Shown: piece after piece, positions 11,980 to 24,917 of the stretch | Position numbering within the stretch: position 1 is the first letter of the stretch | How the letters are laid out: each line of letters starts with the position of its first letter | NCBI GenBank assembly: GCA_022410635.1 | Contig: JAJVDF010000278.1 | Coordinates: 1,373,425 to 1,437,424 of the forward strand | Source of the DNA: Tretioscincus oriximinensis | Taxonomy: Eukaryota; Chordata; Lepidosauria; Squamata; Gymnophthalmidae | Direction: 5' to 3' | Length of the DNA: 64,000 bases | Program-made: the position numbers and the translations under genes | Notes under the pieces: model-generated | Databases searched by the model: none | Told to the model about the DNA's origin: nothing | The model's input: the letters and a program-made list of their open reading frames with translations, nothing else

Positions 11980-12560
11980 AGATTTTATTTATTTATTTTA
12001 ACAAGTGCTTTATTTACAAGTTTCAATCGTACAATTTACAAGTGTTCTATCATACTTGGAGGTATTTACAATCACATAATCAAGTAATACTACATCAATA
12101 TTTGAATATTTACAATTCTAACCAGTCTCACAGAGCAACTCACATAACATTAACTCCTTTTATATCATCAATATTCATTACACAATTTATATTATAAACA
12201 TTCTTTGTACAATCATTTTTGCCGTTGTTTTTATTATTATTTCCTGATGTGTACAGTCTTGCATATACGACTGATTTCCCTCCCACTCCTTATTCTCTCC
12301 TTCTCCAAATTCCTTCCTTGTTTCTTCCTTTCTTTTCTCTCTTTCTCCCTTCCCCTCTCTCTTTTATTAGTTTGACCTCTGCTTTTTTTGTTGTTGTTTT
12401 TATTCCTTTAATTCATATCCATTCTTTTATTATGTGTCTTCCAGGAAAATTGAACTGTAAAAGTGCCCTGTTATTTGTTATTATTGGCGATAATATGTTT
12501 GTTATTATTCCCTGAGTATTTCCATTATGTTTAATGTTTAACATGGTTTCCAGGGATCAG
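11980..12560 (-). mobile_element. Possible LINE 3' end in reverse orientation
   Basis: Starts with (TTTA)n, then T-rich sequence ('aacaagtgctttatttacaag'), as expected for a reversed A-rich LINE or SINE tail. A similar start occurs at 18310-18680. No coding frame is recognisable, so the class is not assigned. Confidence 0.35.
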
Positions 12561-13840
12561 AACCTCAAATGTGTTTCCAATTTTTATTTGAACTTTCCTT
12601 TCCCCAAAGTTCAGGTGCAAAATTGTCCCCGAGCCCAGTTCTTCGTCTTAGTTTAGTTATATTTTCAGTATGTGGTTACAACCATTGCAGAAGAGTTAGT
12701 TGTTTGAAGCAGTCAATGAAAACAGTAGTAGAGAAGCAAAGGCATGGTACTTCCCAGCAGAAGTTGTAAAAAGTGATCAGAACAGGGAAGGAAAAGCTGC
12801 ATGAGGTCAGAAGATTTTTTTTGGAGGGAACAAAACCAGGTCTTTAATGCTTTTTCATAATAGGGAAGTATTTTATACTGAGTAAGTAGACTGTCTGAGA
12901 ATTATGCAAGCTAAAGAGATGGAATTGAAGTGCAATGACCAAAATCCTTTTCCATAGTCTTCCAGTACCAGGTGATGTCAAACTACACAATTGTAGAGAA
13001 ACAAGGAGGCAAAGAAAAAGTGTTCTGGACTAAAGTGTTTAGATCTTCTTAATAAGGGTTTTAAATCCATGGAAAGTGTGGGGGAAATCTAAGGCCTAAT
13101 TTGCATTTATCTGATTTAATCCATTTCGGTAGCTTGATCTGTCTTAGGCCTTTTTTGAATGAGTTCAGAAATCCATTTCCTACGCTGGGTGGAAATTCTG
13201 CTCAGTTGGATTGTGGTGTTGAAATGGCTAGGCAGTAGCTGGAAGAAGATCCTTCTCCTGGTTAAAATAAAGTTGCTTTTGCAGCCTGCAACCACAAAGT
13301 AAAGGCCACCCTTTTCTTAACAAAAAAACTGTGTGTAGATGCAGCTATATTTAGCTTTCTCTCCAATTATATCTGATCAGTTTAAGGCTTGTTGGTTTGG
13401 GGGAGATGACAAACAGTTTGACTACAAATAAGCTTTTTTTCAATACTGCAAGAGAAGACAAACATGTGGTTATGAGTTGTGTGATGTGCTGCTTCTTTGT
13501 TAGTTTCTTGCTGAATCAACTCAGACATCTTTTAGATACTTCCTGTTCATCTGTTTATGAAGTCATTTTAATAAGATGCAGCGGAGAACTCGGAATTAAT
13601 GTGAATTTGTCAGAGTACTAGAAGGTAAGTTTATATATTTATGCCTTGTCAAACGAGGCGTGAGCTTTTAAATGAGTGCTGTTTGTATTAGTGCCATCTA
13701 TATACTATTGAAGTAGGATATAAGGCAGATTTACATGGTGTAACAGGTGGAGCTAGGGAAGAACCTAAAGGTCATGGGAAATGTACATCCCTGCATGCGT
13801 GGAATCACCATCGCACTGAAGAGGAGCAGAAAGCACCATT
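12560..13840. other. No gene seen
   Basis: Unique-looking sequence with short open frames only; nothing that I can name. Confidence 0.5.
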
Positions 13841-13844
13841 ATGA

Positions 13845-14060
13845 TTGATTGAGTTATATTTATACCTTGGCCTATAACTGAAGGTCTCAGGGTGGCCAAC
13901 AATAAAAACAACAATACAAAATTGACATTAAAAACAGAATAAGTATCTAAAAGTGGGAAGAAAAATAACATTTCTTCAACCAAAGGCCAGGTTAAAGAGA
14001 TGTGTCTTTTGAGACAGAATATGAAAAAGGATTCTGATGGTGTTTCCTGATGTTTTCCCT
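13845..14060 (-). mobile_element. L2-like LINE 3' end
   Basis: Shares 'ctgaaggtctcagggtggcc' with 29735-29862 and 'accaaaggccaggtt' with 20590 and 22226. On the minus strand the latter encodes the C-terminal phrase (F)NLAFG of an L2-clade reverse transcriptase. Confidence 0.7.
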
Positions 14061-14934
14061 CACCTTTTCTAAAGTTGCCGTGTAGACCTAGCTGGTCTTT
14101 CAAAATCAGCTTAGTACTATTTTGGAAGACACTGCTGATTTCTGGACTCACTTAACGTATCAAAGGGGCTGGAACTTTGAGGCTGGTTATCTTCTTGCTT
14201 TGAGATTAGTTCAGATAAGGAGACCATGTGAACAGTACACTACCTGCCCTCAGAGTTAACACAAATGCTCTGTAAACCTCTGTTAGTTACATAGATATCG
14301 GCTGAGATTGAACATGAGACTTGGGAAATTTTGAATTCAGAACATGTTACAACGGTGCGTTCAGTTGCACTTAACTTTTAATCGATATTTATGACCCAAT
14401 CTGGTCCTTTCATTAGAATGTCTGATTCTTATCTGTTAGTCTCTTAGTTCGATTCTGCACTTCTCCATGAAGCCAGCTGTCATAGTTTTTCAGAGAACTC
14501 TCAGTCCCACCTATTTCAAAAGCTGTCTGTTGTGAAGAGAAGAGGAACACATTGAGTCCTTCAAGTAAGAAAAATCAGGGTATAAAACACAATTTTTCTT
14601 TTGTTGCCAACTGAGAAATACATCAGCAAAGCAATTTCAGATTATTTAGTCCAGAAAAATCCCTTGGGGTTAAATAATTTGGAACTAAAATAATTATTTT
14701 GTTGATGTGTACTCTTACTCCGAAGGCAGATTGAATGTGAATTTAGGTGTAGCTGAGCCTTCATATTTTGTAATCAGAAAATTGTGAAATATTGGGGGGA
14801 AGTCGACAGGAGCTGGGCAGCATCTGGTTCGAGAAAATGTAAATGTAATTACTGGGGAACAGAATTATGCACAGAATGTTATATTAGAAGGGGCACTAGG
14901 TTATAGTATTCAAGTAGGAAGCTGTAATGAGCAA

Positions 14935-16566
14935 ACTATGGTTTCTCACCAACGGACTGGGCTGAACTTGCATCAGAGAGGTGCACATAAATGTATGCAA
15001 ATGTTAGAAGCCTCCAAGCAATAATAGGGGAATTGGAATGCTTAGTGAAGAACAAGAATATTGATATTATTGGCATAACTGAAACCTGGTGGACAGAAGA
15101 AACCAATGGGATACAGTTATCCCAGGTTACAAACAATACAGAAAAGATATGAAAGAACAAACTGGTAGTGGTGCAGCCTTAAAGAAGAGATTGAATCCTA
15201 CGAATTGGAATTTCCAGGTAAAGCAGACCCATCCACAGAAGCGCTATGGATAGCATTATCAGGTCAGAAAACAAGTCTAATATTGGGAGTATGCTACCGG
15301 CCTCCTAACCAAACACCTGAAGGCAACCTCATTCAGAACATGAGATTATTGAAGCTTCCAAAAGAGGAAGGGTAGTAATAATGGGAGACTTAATTATCTA
15401 CACACAAATCGAGTAAAATCCCTCATCAAAGGCTCCTAAAAAAGCCCTACAGTCATGGAATTAGAGGACAGATCTTGTCCGGGATCAGAAACTGGCTAAA
15501 AAATAGAAAACAGAAGGTAGAAGTGAATGGACAGTTCTCTGGGTGGAAAGAGGTGAGAAGTGGAGTATCCCAGGGGTCTGTACTAGGAACTCTGATTTTC
15601 AATATATTCATAAACAATCTGGATGCTGAGGTAAATAGTGAAGTAGCCAAGTCCACTGATGACACTAAACTGTTCAGGGTGATAAAAACTGAAAGTGATT
15701 GTAAGGAGCTCCAGAGTGATCTATTGAAATTGAGTGAATGGGCAACAAAGTGGCAAATGCACTTCAACTTAAGCAAGTGCAAGTCATGCACAAAGTCATG
15801 CAAAGAACCACAAATATTCTTACCAACTAATGGGAACCAAGCTTTCCGTGACAGAACAGGAAAAGGATCTTGGGGTGTTAGTCGACAGTTCAATGAAGGT
15901 GCTGTCCCAGTATGCAGCAGCAGCAAAAAACCAAATTCAGTGTTAGGGATAATTAGGAAAGGAATTGAAAACAAGTCATCAAGTGTTGTTTCGCCTCTTT
16001 ATAAATCTGTGGTGAGGCCCCATTTGGAATACTGTGTACAATTCTAATCACATCTCAAGAGGGATGTTTTGGAACTGGAGAAGGTGCAGAAAGGGGCAAC
16101 AAGAATGATCAAAGGGTTCTTATGAAATCCGCCTGCAACATCTGGCCTCTTCATTCTCAAAAGAAAACATGTGAGAGGTGATCTGATTGGAGTGTATAAA
16201 ATCATGCATGGGATCGATAAGGGTAATAGAGAAAAATCATTTCTAGGACTAGGCGGCATTCCTTGAAGCTAATGGGCAGAAGAATGAGGTCAGACAAGCG
16301 AGTGTAGCCTTTGTAATTTACTTCCAGAAGAGGTGGTGGTAGCTAGCAGTCTGGATAGCTTAGAGAGAGAAATAGAAAAGTTCATGGACACCAAGGGTAT
16401 GAATAGCTACTAGGATGGATGTCTTGATACTGCCTTTAGGATGGAGCAACGGGCAAGATGCCTGAAATGCCATTTGCAATTGGTTGACCACTGTGTGAGA
16501 CAGAAGGGTGGACGAGATGGGCCCCGACCCGATTCATTTGGGCTCCTTTTATGCTCCCATGTTTTT
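14935..16566 (+). mobile_element. CR1 LINE, internally deleted, with 3' end
   Basis: Endonuclease-region phrases occur first (ITETWW at about 15075, VCYRPPNQTPEG at about 15290, MGDLI at about 15380). The reading then jumps near 15410 to reverse-transcriptase sequence (LKNRKQKVEVNGQFSGWKEVRSGVSQGSVLG, then STDDTKLFRVIK). About 2 kb normally separates these, so this copy has an internal deletion. The usual catalytic FADD motif reads STDD. The 3' UTR follows to about 16566. Inactive. Confidence 0.88.
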
Positions 16567-17014
16567 TGATACCATGTTCTTTTATAATTAGGAAAAAGAA
16601 ATTATCCTTATTTACCATGGTCCTGGAAATCTTCAATCTGAAAAACTTGAAGTATGGAGTCAGACATCCCTTGTAAAAAGAGGGAAATGTAACCAATCAC
16701 ACAAAGAGTGACCAATCGGAAGTGGACATTCATAAGGAAGGCATTACCAGACTTCAAACAAATTAAGAATAATGTCTGGAATTATGTATATAAGCTTATT
16801 CTTTTAACTACTCTTTTTGTTTGGTTGGTTGGTTGCACCTCTAGGTTGGTCTTCATGGTTATTCACAAAATCATTTTTCAGAAGTAGTGGTTTCTTGCAG
16901 AGCAGGTTTGCACTATTGGCCCGTTGTAACAGCAACACCTGTGAATTATTTGAACTTTACTGTATATGTACCTATAATAAAATGCATATCAAAGAATTCA
17001 ACATTCCAAGATAT

Positions 17015-17275
17015 AATGACCAATGACAGAGCTCGGAACTTTGGCAGCCCCAGAGAGGGAAGAATGGAAGGAAAGAAATAGGGAGGAGGAAAGGAAGAAA
17101 GGAGGAAATACAGAAGGGAGAAGGGAAGGAGGAAGAAAGAAAAAAAGGAAAATGGAAAGAAAGAAGCAGCAAGTGAAAGAAGGATTGGAGGGGGCAAGGA
17201 AGGGGGGCATAGTGGGGGCCAGAGGGAGGAGGGGCTGAAGTCAGTTGCATAATGCAATGGGCTAATTCCGCTAGT
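17015..17275 (+). repeat. Polypurine minisatellite repeat, copy A
   Basis: Starts with 'gagctcggaactttggcagc', then about 170 bases of almost pure A/G (GGAA and GAAAG units). The leading unique part matches the reverse complement of 18240-18290, so this is one interspersed family and not merely simple sequence. Confidence 0.75.
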
Positions 17276-18009
17276 GAATAAATTGTGAACTTTTTGTTTA
17301 TTTATTTATATACCCTACCTATACCCAAATATTATGAATTTATTTGTTGATAAAAAGAGGGAACGAGAAAAAGAAGGATACGTATGAAAAAATTAGTGCT
17401 AAATTTGCTACGATATAAAGGCAAAAACATTTCCTGGTAGCTTCAGTGATAACAATGTTTTGGTTCATCCTAACATGTTAAATATAACTTGCTAATTGCA
17501 AAACACTACTAATTATGCTTTACTCCTCTTAACATGTTTTAATGCTAATGGAGTAGCATGAAATTTAGGAAGTGAGAAAGAAATTGCCCTGGATTTCTAA
17601 ATGTAACTTTTGTGGAATGTTTTTGAAGATCTTTTTCTCGTTACCTTTCTGATCTGTCTTGAGAGAATGTAGATTTCAGTTAATCTGTACATTTCTGGAT
17701 TATCTGCAAAAGAAAAGGAAGACAAAAACAACAAAGACATTCCACACATGTAAGACAGATGAAATGAAAAATGCACAGATTTTGTGCATAAATTTTACTA
17801 GACTATTTACAAAGAATGTGCAAGATGCAGTGCTCTAGGGGAAAAAAGAGAGAGAGATTGGGCATTTGTGGCACATGTCAGTTTACAACTTGAGACAAAT
17901 AGATGATGGGACAGATTCACCTGTAATGGGTGGAGCTGGACCCAGCAATATGTTGTTGTGCACATTCTTGATCAAATTTTCCCAACAAGTTGTGCTTGTT
18001 GTACAATGA

Positions 18010-18292
18010 ACTGTGAACAAGTTGTACAATGAGCTCTAGCTCCTCCTCCCCTTTGCTGCCATCCATGCCTCTACCCACTCCCTCCTTTCATTACTCCCAC
18101 ATCCCCCTTTCATCTGTCACTTCTTTCTGTTTTCCTTTTCTTCTTCCTTCCCTTCCTTTTTTTCTTCCTTCCTATCTTTCCTACCTCCCTCCTTCCTTCC
18201 CTTCATTGCTAATCTTCCTCCCTTCCTCTCTGGAAGCTGCCGAAGTTCCAAGTCCTGACACTGGTCGATATGCCTCAGAATGTTGGACTCAT
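18010..18292 (-). repeat. Polypyrimidine minisatellite repeat, copy B (inverted)
   Basis: About 200 bases of C/T-rich sequence ending with 'ctgccgaagttcc' and 'cagaatgttgg'. This is the inverse of copy A including its flank, about 1 kb away in opposite orientation. Confidence 0.75.
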
Positions 18293-18309
18293 TTTTTTTT
18301 TGGGGGGGG

Positions 18310-18680
18310 GGTTATAAAAATATTTTATTTTAACTTTTACATTTTACATATAAACACATTATAGTACTTTTGACAATTAAAAAAAATCCCAACCCTCCCC
18401 CCTTCCTCTGGGTAACATTGCTTATAAGAATATTTATTAAACATGGAAATATCACATAGAAAAAAATAATCTAACATTCAACTTTTCGTTTTTGCTTTTT
18501 AATTTGTTTTCTAAATATATTTTTACTATACCCCATTTTTGTTTAAATCTTCCCATTTCCACAGCCAACATATTTACAATATAATTATGTCATTTACTAA
18601 TCATCAACTTAGACTTGTCTTTCCACCTTCCTGTTAAACTATCTGTGCACATCCAATCAACTTATCCTCAATTTCCTTTT
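18310..18680 (-). mobile_element. Possible reversed LINE 3' end
   Basis: T-rich start, then AT-rich sequence with no coding frame that I can name. It resembles 11980-12560 in composition and start. Confidence 0.3.
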
Positions 18681-18702
18681 TCTCTATTGATTGTAAATCT
18701 GT

Positions 18703-19464
18703 TGTCGGGGTTAGCCATATGTGAGATATTAATTGGCATATATATATTTGATATAAAATATACAAAGATTGGTCCTTGCAAGCTCCAGAGAGGCCTGGGT
18801 GGAAAATTTTGAAAATCTCTGGAAATTCCCCTCCTCAGAAGGTAAACAAGAGAGGCAAATCTCTCTTCCTGTCCTGAGGGCAAATCCCATTCAAGGGATC
18901 CTCCAAGTCTTAAGGGCTTAATCACACCTATTGTTGCTAAAGGGCAAGCCATTGTTTTATTAGCCATGGAGAAGGCTAAAAGCCATGTAGCCTATCAGTG
19001 GCAGATTGGAAGCCCATTAAAGCTCTGTTCCTGAGGAGTGAGTCAAGGTTTTCCAGGTCCTGAAAGGTAATAGTCTTGCCATGGGTCAAGTAAAGGTCAA
19101 TCTTGTATTTTGCAACCTTACCATATTTGGGATTTCCTGACACAGGCTGCACCTCCTTTGGGAGGAGAGAAACGCATCGCACAGGTGTCACACCTGGGCA
19201 CACCTCCAGTCTGCCCTAAACCACACTTTGTACAACCCCTTCTGACATCACTAATTTGATCCACGCCTTCTGTTTCTAGAGTCAATAAAAACCTCTGCAC
19301 AGTGGTGCTCTGGAGTGTCCCATTACCCATGGGCCTCCTGGATTGCCTCTCAACCTAAGTTTATGGCCTCTGTGTGAATTACTTTACACGTGTCTGTATA
19401 CTGTGGATCCAGTTGCCTTAGACAAGCTAAGGAGCCTAATAACATGGTAAGCGAACCCCCGTTA
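18703..19464 (+). mobile_element. Solo LTR with 6-bp target duplication, copy 1
   Basis: 762 bp, beginning TGTCGGGGTT and ending AACCCCCGTTA, an imperfect inverted end pair. ATCTGT flanks both sides (18697-18702 and 19465-19470). An AATAAA lies at about 19283-19288. A second copy is at 47229-47954 in reverse. No internal gag, pol or env sequence is present, so it is a solo LTR left by recombination of an LTR retrotransposon or endogenous retrovirus; which of the two cannot be told from the LTR alone. Confidence 0.9.
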
Positions 19465-20125
19465 ATCTGTCAAATCTACATGCATTATCGACTCTTTGAT
19501 TTGTGTTTTATTATATGTGTAGATTACAAGCCTCCCTTTCTTGCTGCAAGATTCTAGGTTACCAAAAGATAACTGATTTCCTGTTGTTGGTTCCCTCCCT
19601 CAATATGCAGGGCATTTCCTGATGAAACAAATAGTTTCACTTCACATCTAAGTAAGCTACTGCACTTGACTTGCAATTTGTAGTATCAGTTACTAACCGG
19701 GATGAATGAAACTGGCTAGTGAAGGCCAGCAAAGTGAGGCAATGGCTCTTTCTTCTCCAACTATCACCACACAAGTTTCATAGCACCATCTTACCTGGGG
19801 AGCAGAAAATGCTGATCATTGAGCATATTCTATCCAGCTCCCTGCCATGGACAGGATATATGGAAGTAGCATCTGTCTTGTAATTTACCTCTTCTCTTCA
19901 TGAGGAAATACCCAGGTGCATGTTCCAGTCCAATGAGAGAGCAGGTACTTTCCACACACCGCTGCCCAGCAGTCTGAGGCTTTTAACAGTCATTTTGCTA
20001 AAAACTAATATTATTTGTAGGCAACTTAAGCAGTGATCCTGAAGATAGCTGCCAGCATGTTCATTGGCATGTCTCCTATGCCTGATTCAAATTGCATGGT
20101 TCAAACCAGAAATGTTTTCCATATC

Positions 20126-20335
20126 TAGGCTGACCAGATGACCCCTTTTGGGTGTGTGTGTTGAAAACCCATTTTTAGGGGTGCCTCCCAGTTTTTTCTG
20201 AGGAAAAAAAATTAAAAAACAAAAAACTTTTTCAAAAAAATCTTTTTTTGAAAAAAATAATTCTCAGAAAAAATTGGGAGGCACCCCCAAAATGGGTTTT
20301 CACCTTCCCCCCAAAGGGGTCATCTGGTTAGCCTA
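20126..20335. mobile_element. hAT-like palindromic MITE, copy 1
   Basis: 210-bp fold-back. It begins TAGGCTGACCAGATGACCCC and ends with the complement (GGGGTCATCTGGTTAGCCTA), with a central A/T-rich loop at about 20200-20270. The flanks TCCATATC and TCATATCT are a degraded 8-bp duplication. It pairs with 24918-25123. Confidence 0.85.
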
Positions 20336-20494
20336 TCATATCTCATGCCAAAGTGCTCAGTGCAAAGGCAGCCTTTTAATATATTTGTGCCCAATGCTCC
20401 CTTATAACTGCATGTACAAGGCTACAGATATTGATGATATTTGATCATCCATTATTCAAGCAAATATTAGCTCTGTCTGATAATACATGTCACC

Positions 20495-20590
20495 TTTAGT
20501 CCTTCAAAAGAATGGGCTTAATCTGTTTTTTTCTGGACTAAACTCCATTTGGGACTGAAGATGAACTGAAGAAGGTTTAAAGAAAAAGTG
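20495..20590. mobile_element. 'CTGAAGAA' MITE copy
   Basis: Has 'gggcttaatctgttttt' and 'actgaagaaggtttaaa', shared with 8240-8335 and the 42305 copy. Confidence 0.5.
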
Positions 20591-20960
20591 TGACCAAAGG
20601 CCAGGTTAAAAACGTGCACCTTCAAGAGTTTTCTAAAGGCATACAGAGATGGTGATTAACCCATGTCAAAGGGAAGACTGTTCCATAGTCTGGGGGCTAC
20701 CACAGAGAAGGCCTTATCCCAGATTCCCACCATTTTTGTCAATGAGAATGGTGGGTACAACCAGGAAAGCCTCTTTTGCAGATCTTAAGACACAGGCAGA
20801 TTGATATAGGAGGAAGTGTTCCTTTGATATTTGGCGCCCAAATTATTTAGAGCCTTGTAGGCTAGAGTTAATACCTTGAATTAGTCTCCGTAACAAATTG
20901 GCAGCCAGTGCAGCTCTTTGAAGATCGGTTGATGAATGCCCAGCCAGTCATTCTGGCCAG
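20590..20960 (-). mobile_element. L2-like LINE, 3' coding end
   Basis: On the minus strand it reads LHWLPICYGD, then FKVLTLAYKALNNLGAKY, a WLP...FK.L...YKAL pattern typical of L2-clade reverse transcriptase C-termini. It ends in VFNLAFG. Stops interrupt it. The same segment recurs at 22226-22545. Confidence 0.78.
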
Positions 20961-21049
20961 CTGTGCTAGCTTCTATGTTTTGCACCAGGTGCAGCTGCCT
21001 CTCCTTCTTCATCCTCTACTACGACTACTACATCTAAGTAAGATGCTGC

Positions 21050-21150
21050 ACTTAAAGAACTGGGCTAAACCAGGAAAAAATAAGTTTCCTCTGTTTTAAT
21101 CCAGTTCTTCAGGACTGAAATGGGTTAAACGTATGTATCAATAACACATC
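21050..21150. mobile_element. 'CTGAAGAA' MITE copy
   Basis: Contains 'ttaaagaactgggctaaacc' and 'ccagttcttcaggactgaaa', two opposed arms that define the family's fold-back. Confidence 0.55.
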
Positions 21151-21624
21151 AGAGATGCAACAGGACTGCATGTAGATGTTTTCTGCCAAAAATGATATTT
21201 AGAACTGCTTGAACTGTTGGTGGGCAGCCTACCCTAGGCAACCGACTACCTACTAAAAGAGCACATTACTGGACTAGATAGAGCAGGGCTGCATTTCTTA
21301 TCCTATTTGGTAAACTGTGTTAAATATAGACTATTTTTAAATCGATTAACTTTTTATGCTGTTGTGCAATCTCCACAGAGCACACAAACTTTATCCTATG
21401 CAGATTGCGCAATGTGTTTCCCAAATAGTGCCAGTTTATCATATTTACATTACGCTGCAGCTGAGGCTCTCGAAAAAAGGGTTTTCTAGAAATGATTTGA
21501 CATAATCATCTTTTTTAGCAAGTGTTCAATTTTCTTTAAGAAAACTGTACTATTTGTGAACATTTTAGGCATCTTCAAGAAGGTTGATAAAAATGGTGGG
21601 GACGGGGTTAGCGATATTCTAGAT

Positions 21625-22051
21625 CAGTGGCGGTTGGTGCACTTTGAGATTGGAGGGGTGCAGGATCAGTGCTTTCCTAACATCACTGAGGCTGGAGAAA
21701 GCTTCCTTCTTCCAGCATTGGTGACATTAGGAAAGGGGCTGGGAGGCACATTCAAGCACTTGCCAGTCTCTCTTTCAGTCTGTAAGTTGAAGCCAATACA
21801 AAATGGCACCTCGACGGAGACTGAGAGAGAGACTGTAGCCCCACCCAGGCAGCCCTCCCATTGGTTCTGGGATCGAGTAGCCCTTTCATCAATAAAAAAA
21901 GCTGCCTGGACCTTTTTTATTTGTTGGCAGCTTCTCTATGAAGACCTACTATTGGCCAATAGTTCTTCATTGTTTTCTATAGAGATTTTATCATTGATTT
22001 TAATCTCTGAGTGTTCGCAGGACCCCACAAACCTGAAACCAGTCGCCACTG
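21625..22051. mobile_element. hAT-like nonautonomous element, 427 bp
   Basis: Ends are CAGTGGCGGTTGG and the complement of CAGTGGCGACTGG. The flanks TTCTAGAT (21617-21624) and TTCTATTA (22052-22059) resemble a decayed 8-bp duplication. A 168-codon open frame running through it (21556-22062) shows no known domain and is best read as chance. Confidence 0.75.
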
Positions 22052-22104
22052 TTCTATTATAAACAGTTTGAAAGTTGTACTTTCCCAGAACAAGAAAATG
22101 CACA

Positions 22105-22545
22105 AAAATATTTATTTATTTATTTGTATTTCTATACCATCCTTTACCTAAAAATCCCAGGGTTCACAAAAACAGAACCAACATTTTTAAAACCACAATA
22201 CCAGAAAGTAGGGAAGGGCGAGCTGTTGTTTCAACCAAAGGCCAGGTTGAAGAGGTGTGCCTTCAGGCGTTTCCTAAATGTATACAAAGATGGTAATTGA
22301 TGTACTTCAAGGGGGAGACTAATCCATAATCTGTGGGCTGCCATGAGAAAGCCCTGTCCCAGGTTCCCACCCTCCTTACTACTGAAAGTGGTGGTACAAA
22401 CAGGAGGTCTCCTTTGCATAGCTTAATGCATGGGTAGGTTAATATGGGAGTAGATATTTCTTTAGATATTTGGGTCCCAAGTAATTTATAGTGCAATTGT
22501 GTTGTGGTTGCCACAGATGCATATGGCAATTCTCACATAGTACAT
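22105..22545 (-). mobile_element. L2-like LINE 3' end with (ATTT)n tail
   Basis: The minus strand reads RRVGTWDRAFSW and FRKRLKAHLFNLAFG (the latter with a frame change), then a 3' UTR and an AAAT-type tail (22110-22130). Same family as 20590-20960. Confidence 0.78.
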
Positions 22546-24232
22546 AAGAACATAAGAAGAGCCATACTGGATAAGGCCACAGCCCATCAAGTCTAGCATT
22601 CTGTGTCACACAGAGGCACACCAGATGCAACTGGGCAGTCTGAACAGAGGAAGCAAAATATGCACCTTTTCATGACTCCCTGCAAATGGTATCTCAGGAG
22701 TCCTGCCTGTTGCTCCATCCCAGAGGCAACATCCAGACATCCATCCTAGTATCCATTCATACCCTTGGTATCCATAAACCTGTGTAGTCCTGTCTTGAAA
22801 CTATCCAAGCTGTTAGCTTTAACTATCACTTCAGGAAGTAAATTCCACAGGCCAATGACCCTCTGGGTGAAAAAATACTTTCCTTTGTCTGTTCTCTCTT
22901 TTCTTTCCATCAGTTTCAAGGAGTGCCCTCTGGTCCTTGTGTTGTGTGATAGAAAACATTTTTCTCTGTTCACCCTGTCTATCCCATGCAGATCACCTCT
23001 CAAAAGTCGCCTTTCGAAGCTGAAGAGGCCCAGATGTTGCAGCCTGACTTCATAAGGGAGGTGCCCCAGACCCTTGATCATTTTTGTTGCCCTTTTCTGC
23101 ACCTTCTCCAATTCCAAAATATTCCTCTTGAGATGTGGTGACCGGAATTGAACACAGTATTCCAAATGTGCCCTCCCCACAGATTTATAAAGAGGCAAAA
23201 CAACATTTGCTATCTTGTTTTTGATTCCTTTCCTAATTATCCCTTTTTTGCTGCTGCTGCACACTGGGTTGACATTTTCATTGAATTGTCCACCAGCACC
23301 CCAAGATCCTTTTCTTGCTTCGTCACAGAAAGCTTGGTTCCCATCAGGTGGTAGGAGTAGTTGGGGTTCTTTGCCCCAATGTGCATGACCTCGCACTTGC
23401 TTAAATTGAAGTGCATTTGCCACTTAGATGCCCACTCACCCAATTTCAATAGATCACTCTGGAGTGCCTTACAATCATTTTCAGTTTTCACTCCCCTAAA
23501 CAGTTTAGTGTCGTCAGCAAACTTGGCTACTTCACTATTCATCTCGGCATCCAGATCATTTATAAATATATTGAAAAGCAAAGGTTTTCAGTACAGACCC
23601 CTGGGGTACCTCACCTCTTACCTCTTTCCACTCAGAGAACTGTCCATTTAATACTACCCTCTGTTTTCTATCTTTTAGCCAGATTCCATTCCAGGACAAA
23701 GTCTGTCCTCTTATACCATGAGTATGGAGCTTTTTTAGAAGCCTTTGATGAGGGATTTTATCAAAAGCCTTCTGAAAATCTAGATAGACAATATCAACTG
23801 GATCCCCATGTTTGTTAACACTCTCAGAGAATTTGAGCAAGTTGGTAAGGCATGATTTACCTTTGCGGAAGCCATGCTGAGTTTCATTCAGCAATACGTG
23901 CTTCTCCATGTATTTGGTAATTTTGTCCTTAATTATGGTTTCCAATACTTTACCTGGAATTGATGTTAAACTGACAGGTCTATAATTTCCAGGATCACCC
24001 CGGGATCCTTTTTTGAAGATTGGTGTTACATTAGCTACCCTCCAATCTACTGGTACTATGCCTGATCTTAAGGAAAGATTAAATATTTTGGTTAGAAGTT
24101 CAGCAATTTCACATTTGTGTTCTTTAAGAATTCTTGGGTGAATGTTGTCTGGCCCTGGGGATTTATAAATGTTTAATTTATTAAGGCTAGCAAGGACCTC
24201 CTCCCTTGTTATCTCTATCCAGTTTAATTAGT
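22546..24232 (-). mobile_element. CR1 LINE, 5'-truncated, about 1.7 kb
   Basis: The most complete CR1 in the window. The minus strand carries reverse-transcriptase phrases in order: HGFRKGKSCLTNLL, DPVDIVYLDFQKAFDKIPHQRL, QGSVL, LFNIFINDLDAE, FADDTKLF (catalytic FADD intact), LGVLVDNSMK and LGLFSFERRLLRGDLHG. At least two frame shifts and a run of small changes break the frame. The 3' UTR begins with 'aagaagagccatactgga' read on the plus strand. Confidence 0.93.
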
Positions 24233-24917
24233 CATGCCACAAAGGTCATTGCACTCTCATTTTCTACTCTATATTTTAAAAAGGCAGAAGGTATTTAAAG
24301 AAAATCAAAATGTAATTACTGTATATTATGGCAGGATCTTTTTGGCACTTTGAATGCTCTAGCAGGTGGCATTATCCATGTGACACTGCCTTTTAGTGTG
24401 GGTTCCCTGTGTACGCAGCAGCAATGTGACCTCATGGATGCTGTGTCCCTTGTCATATCAATACAAGCCTGCTGAGTCATTCAAGGTACATATTGAGCTG
24501 AACAACTCTCAGACTTCTTTGGAACCTACTGTCCCCTTGCAGCAACCACATGCCACCCCTACCGCCACTCATGGGAGGGTAATGGCTTCTTCAGCAGCAT
24601 TCCATTTATTTGAAAGCCCTGCTATCAGTATCAAGAGGTTCTCTTGCTTTAGCTTTGATGGTGGGAGAAGGAGTCCCTTCTCTTCACCTGTCTCAATTAA
24701 AGCCAGTGTATCCTCATGTTGATCTCAACAAGGAAAGCAGCAATGGTATACAGAACAGGGCTTAATGCAAGAAACCTCGAGAGGAGATGGTCACCAGTTT
24801 GTGATCTTCCCAGGCTCCCTGAAAGCAGACAATAACAAACTACGCCTGCAGCTGCATAGATGTGCCCTTGGTGATGCTCATGTAGTCGACTAGATAGTTG
24901 TGGTTGTTGCCTAGCAA

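Noticed and set aside
21556..22062. 168-codon open frame
   Set aside because: It runs across the borders of a hAT-like element and shows no domain.
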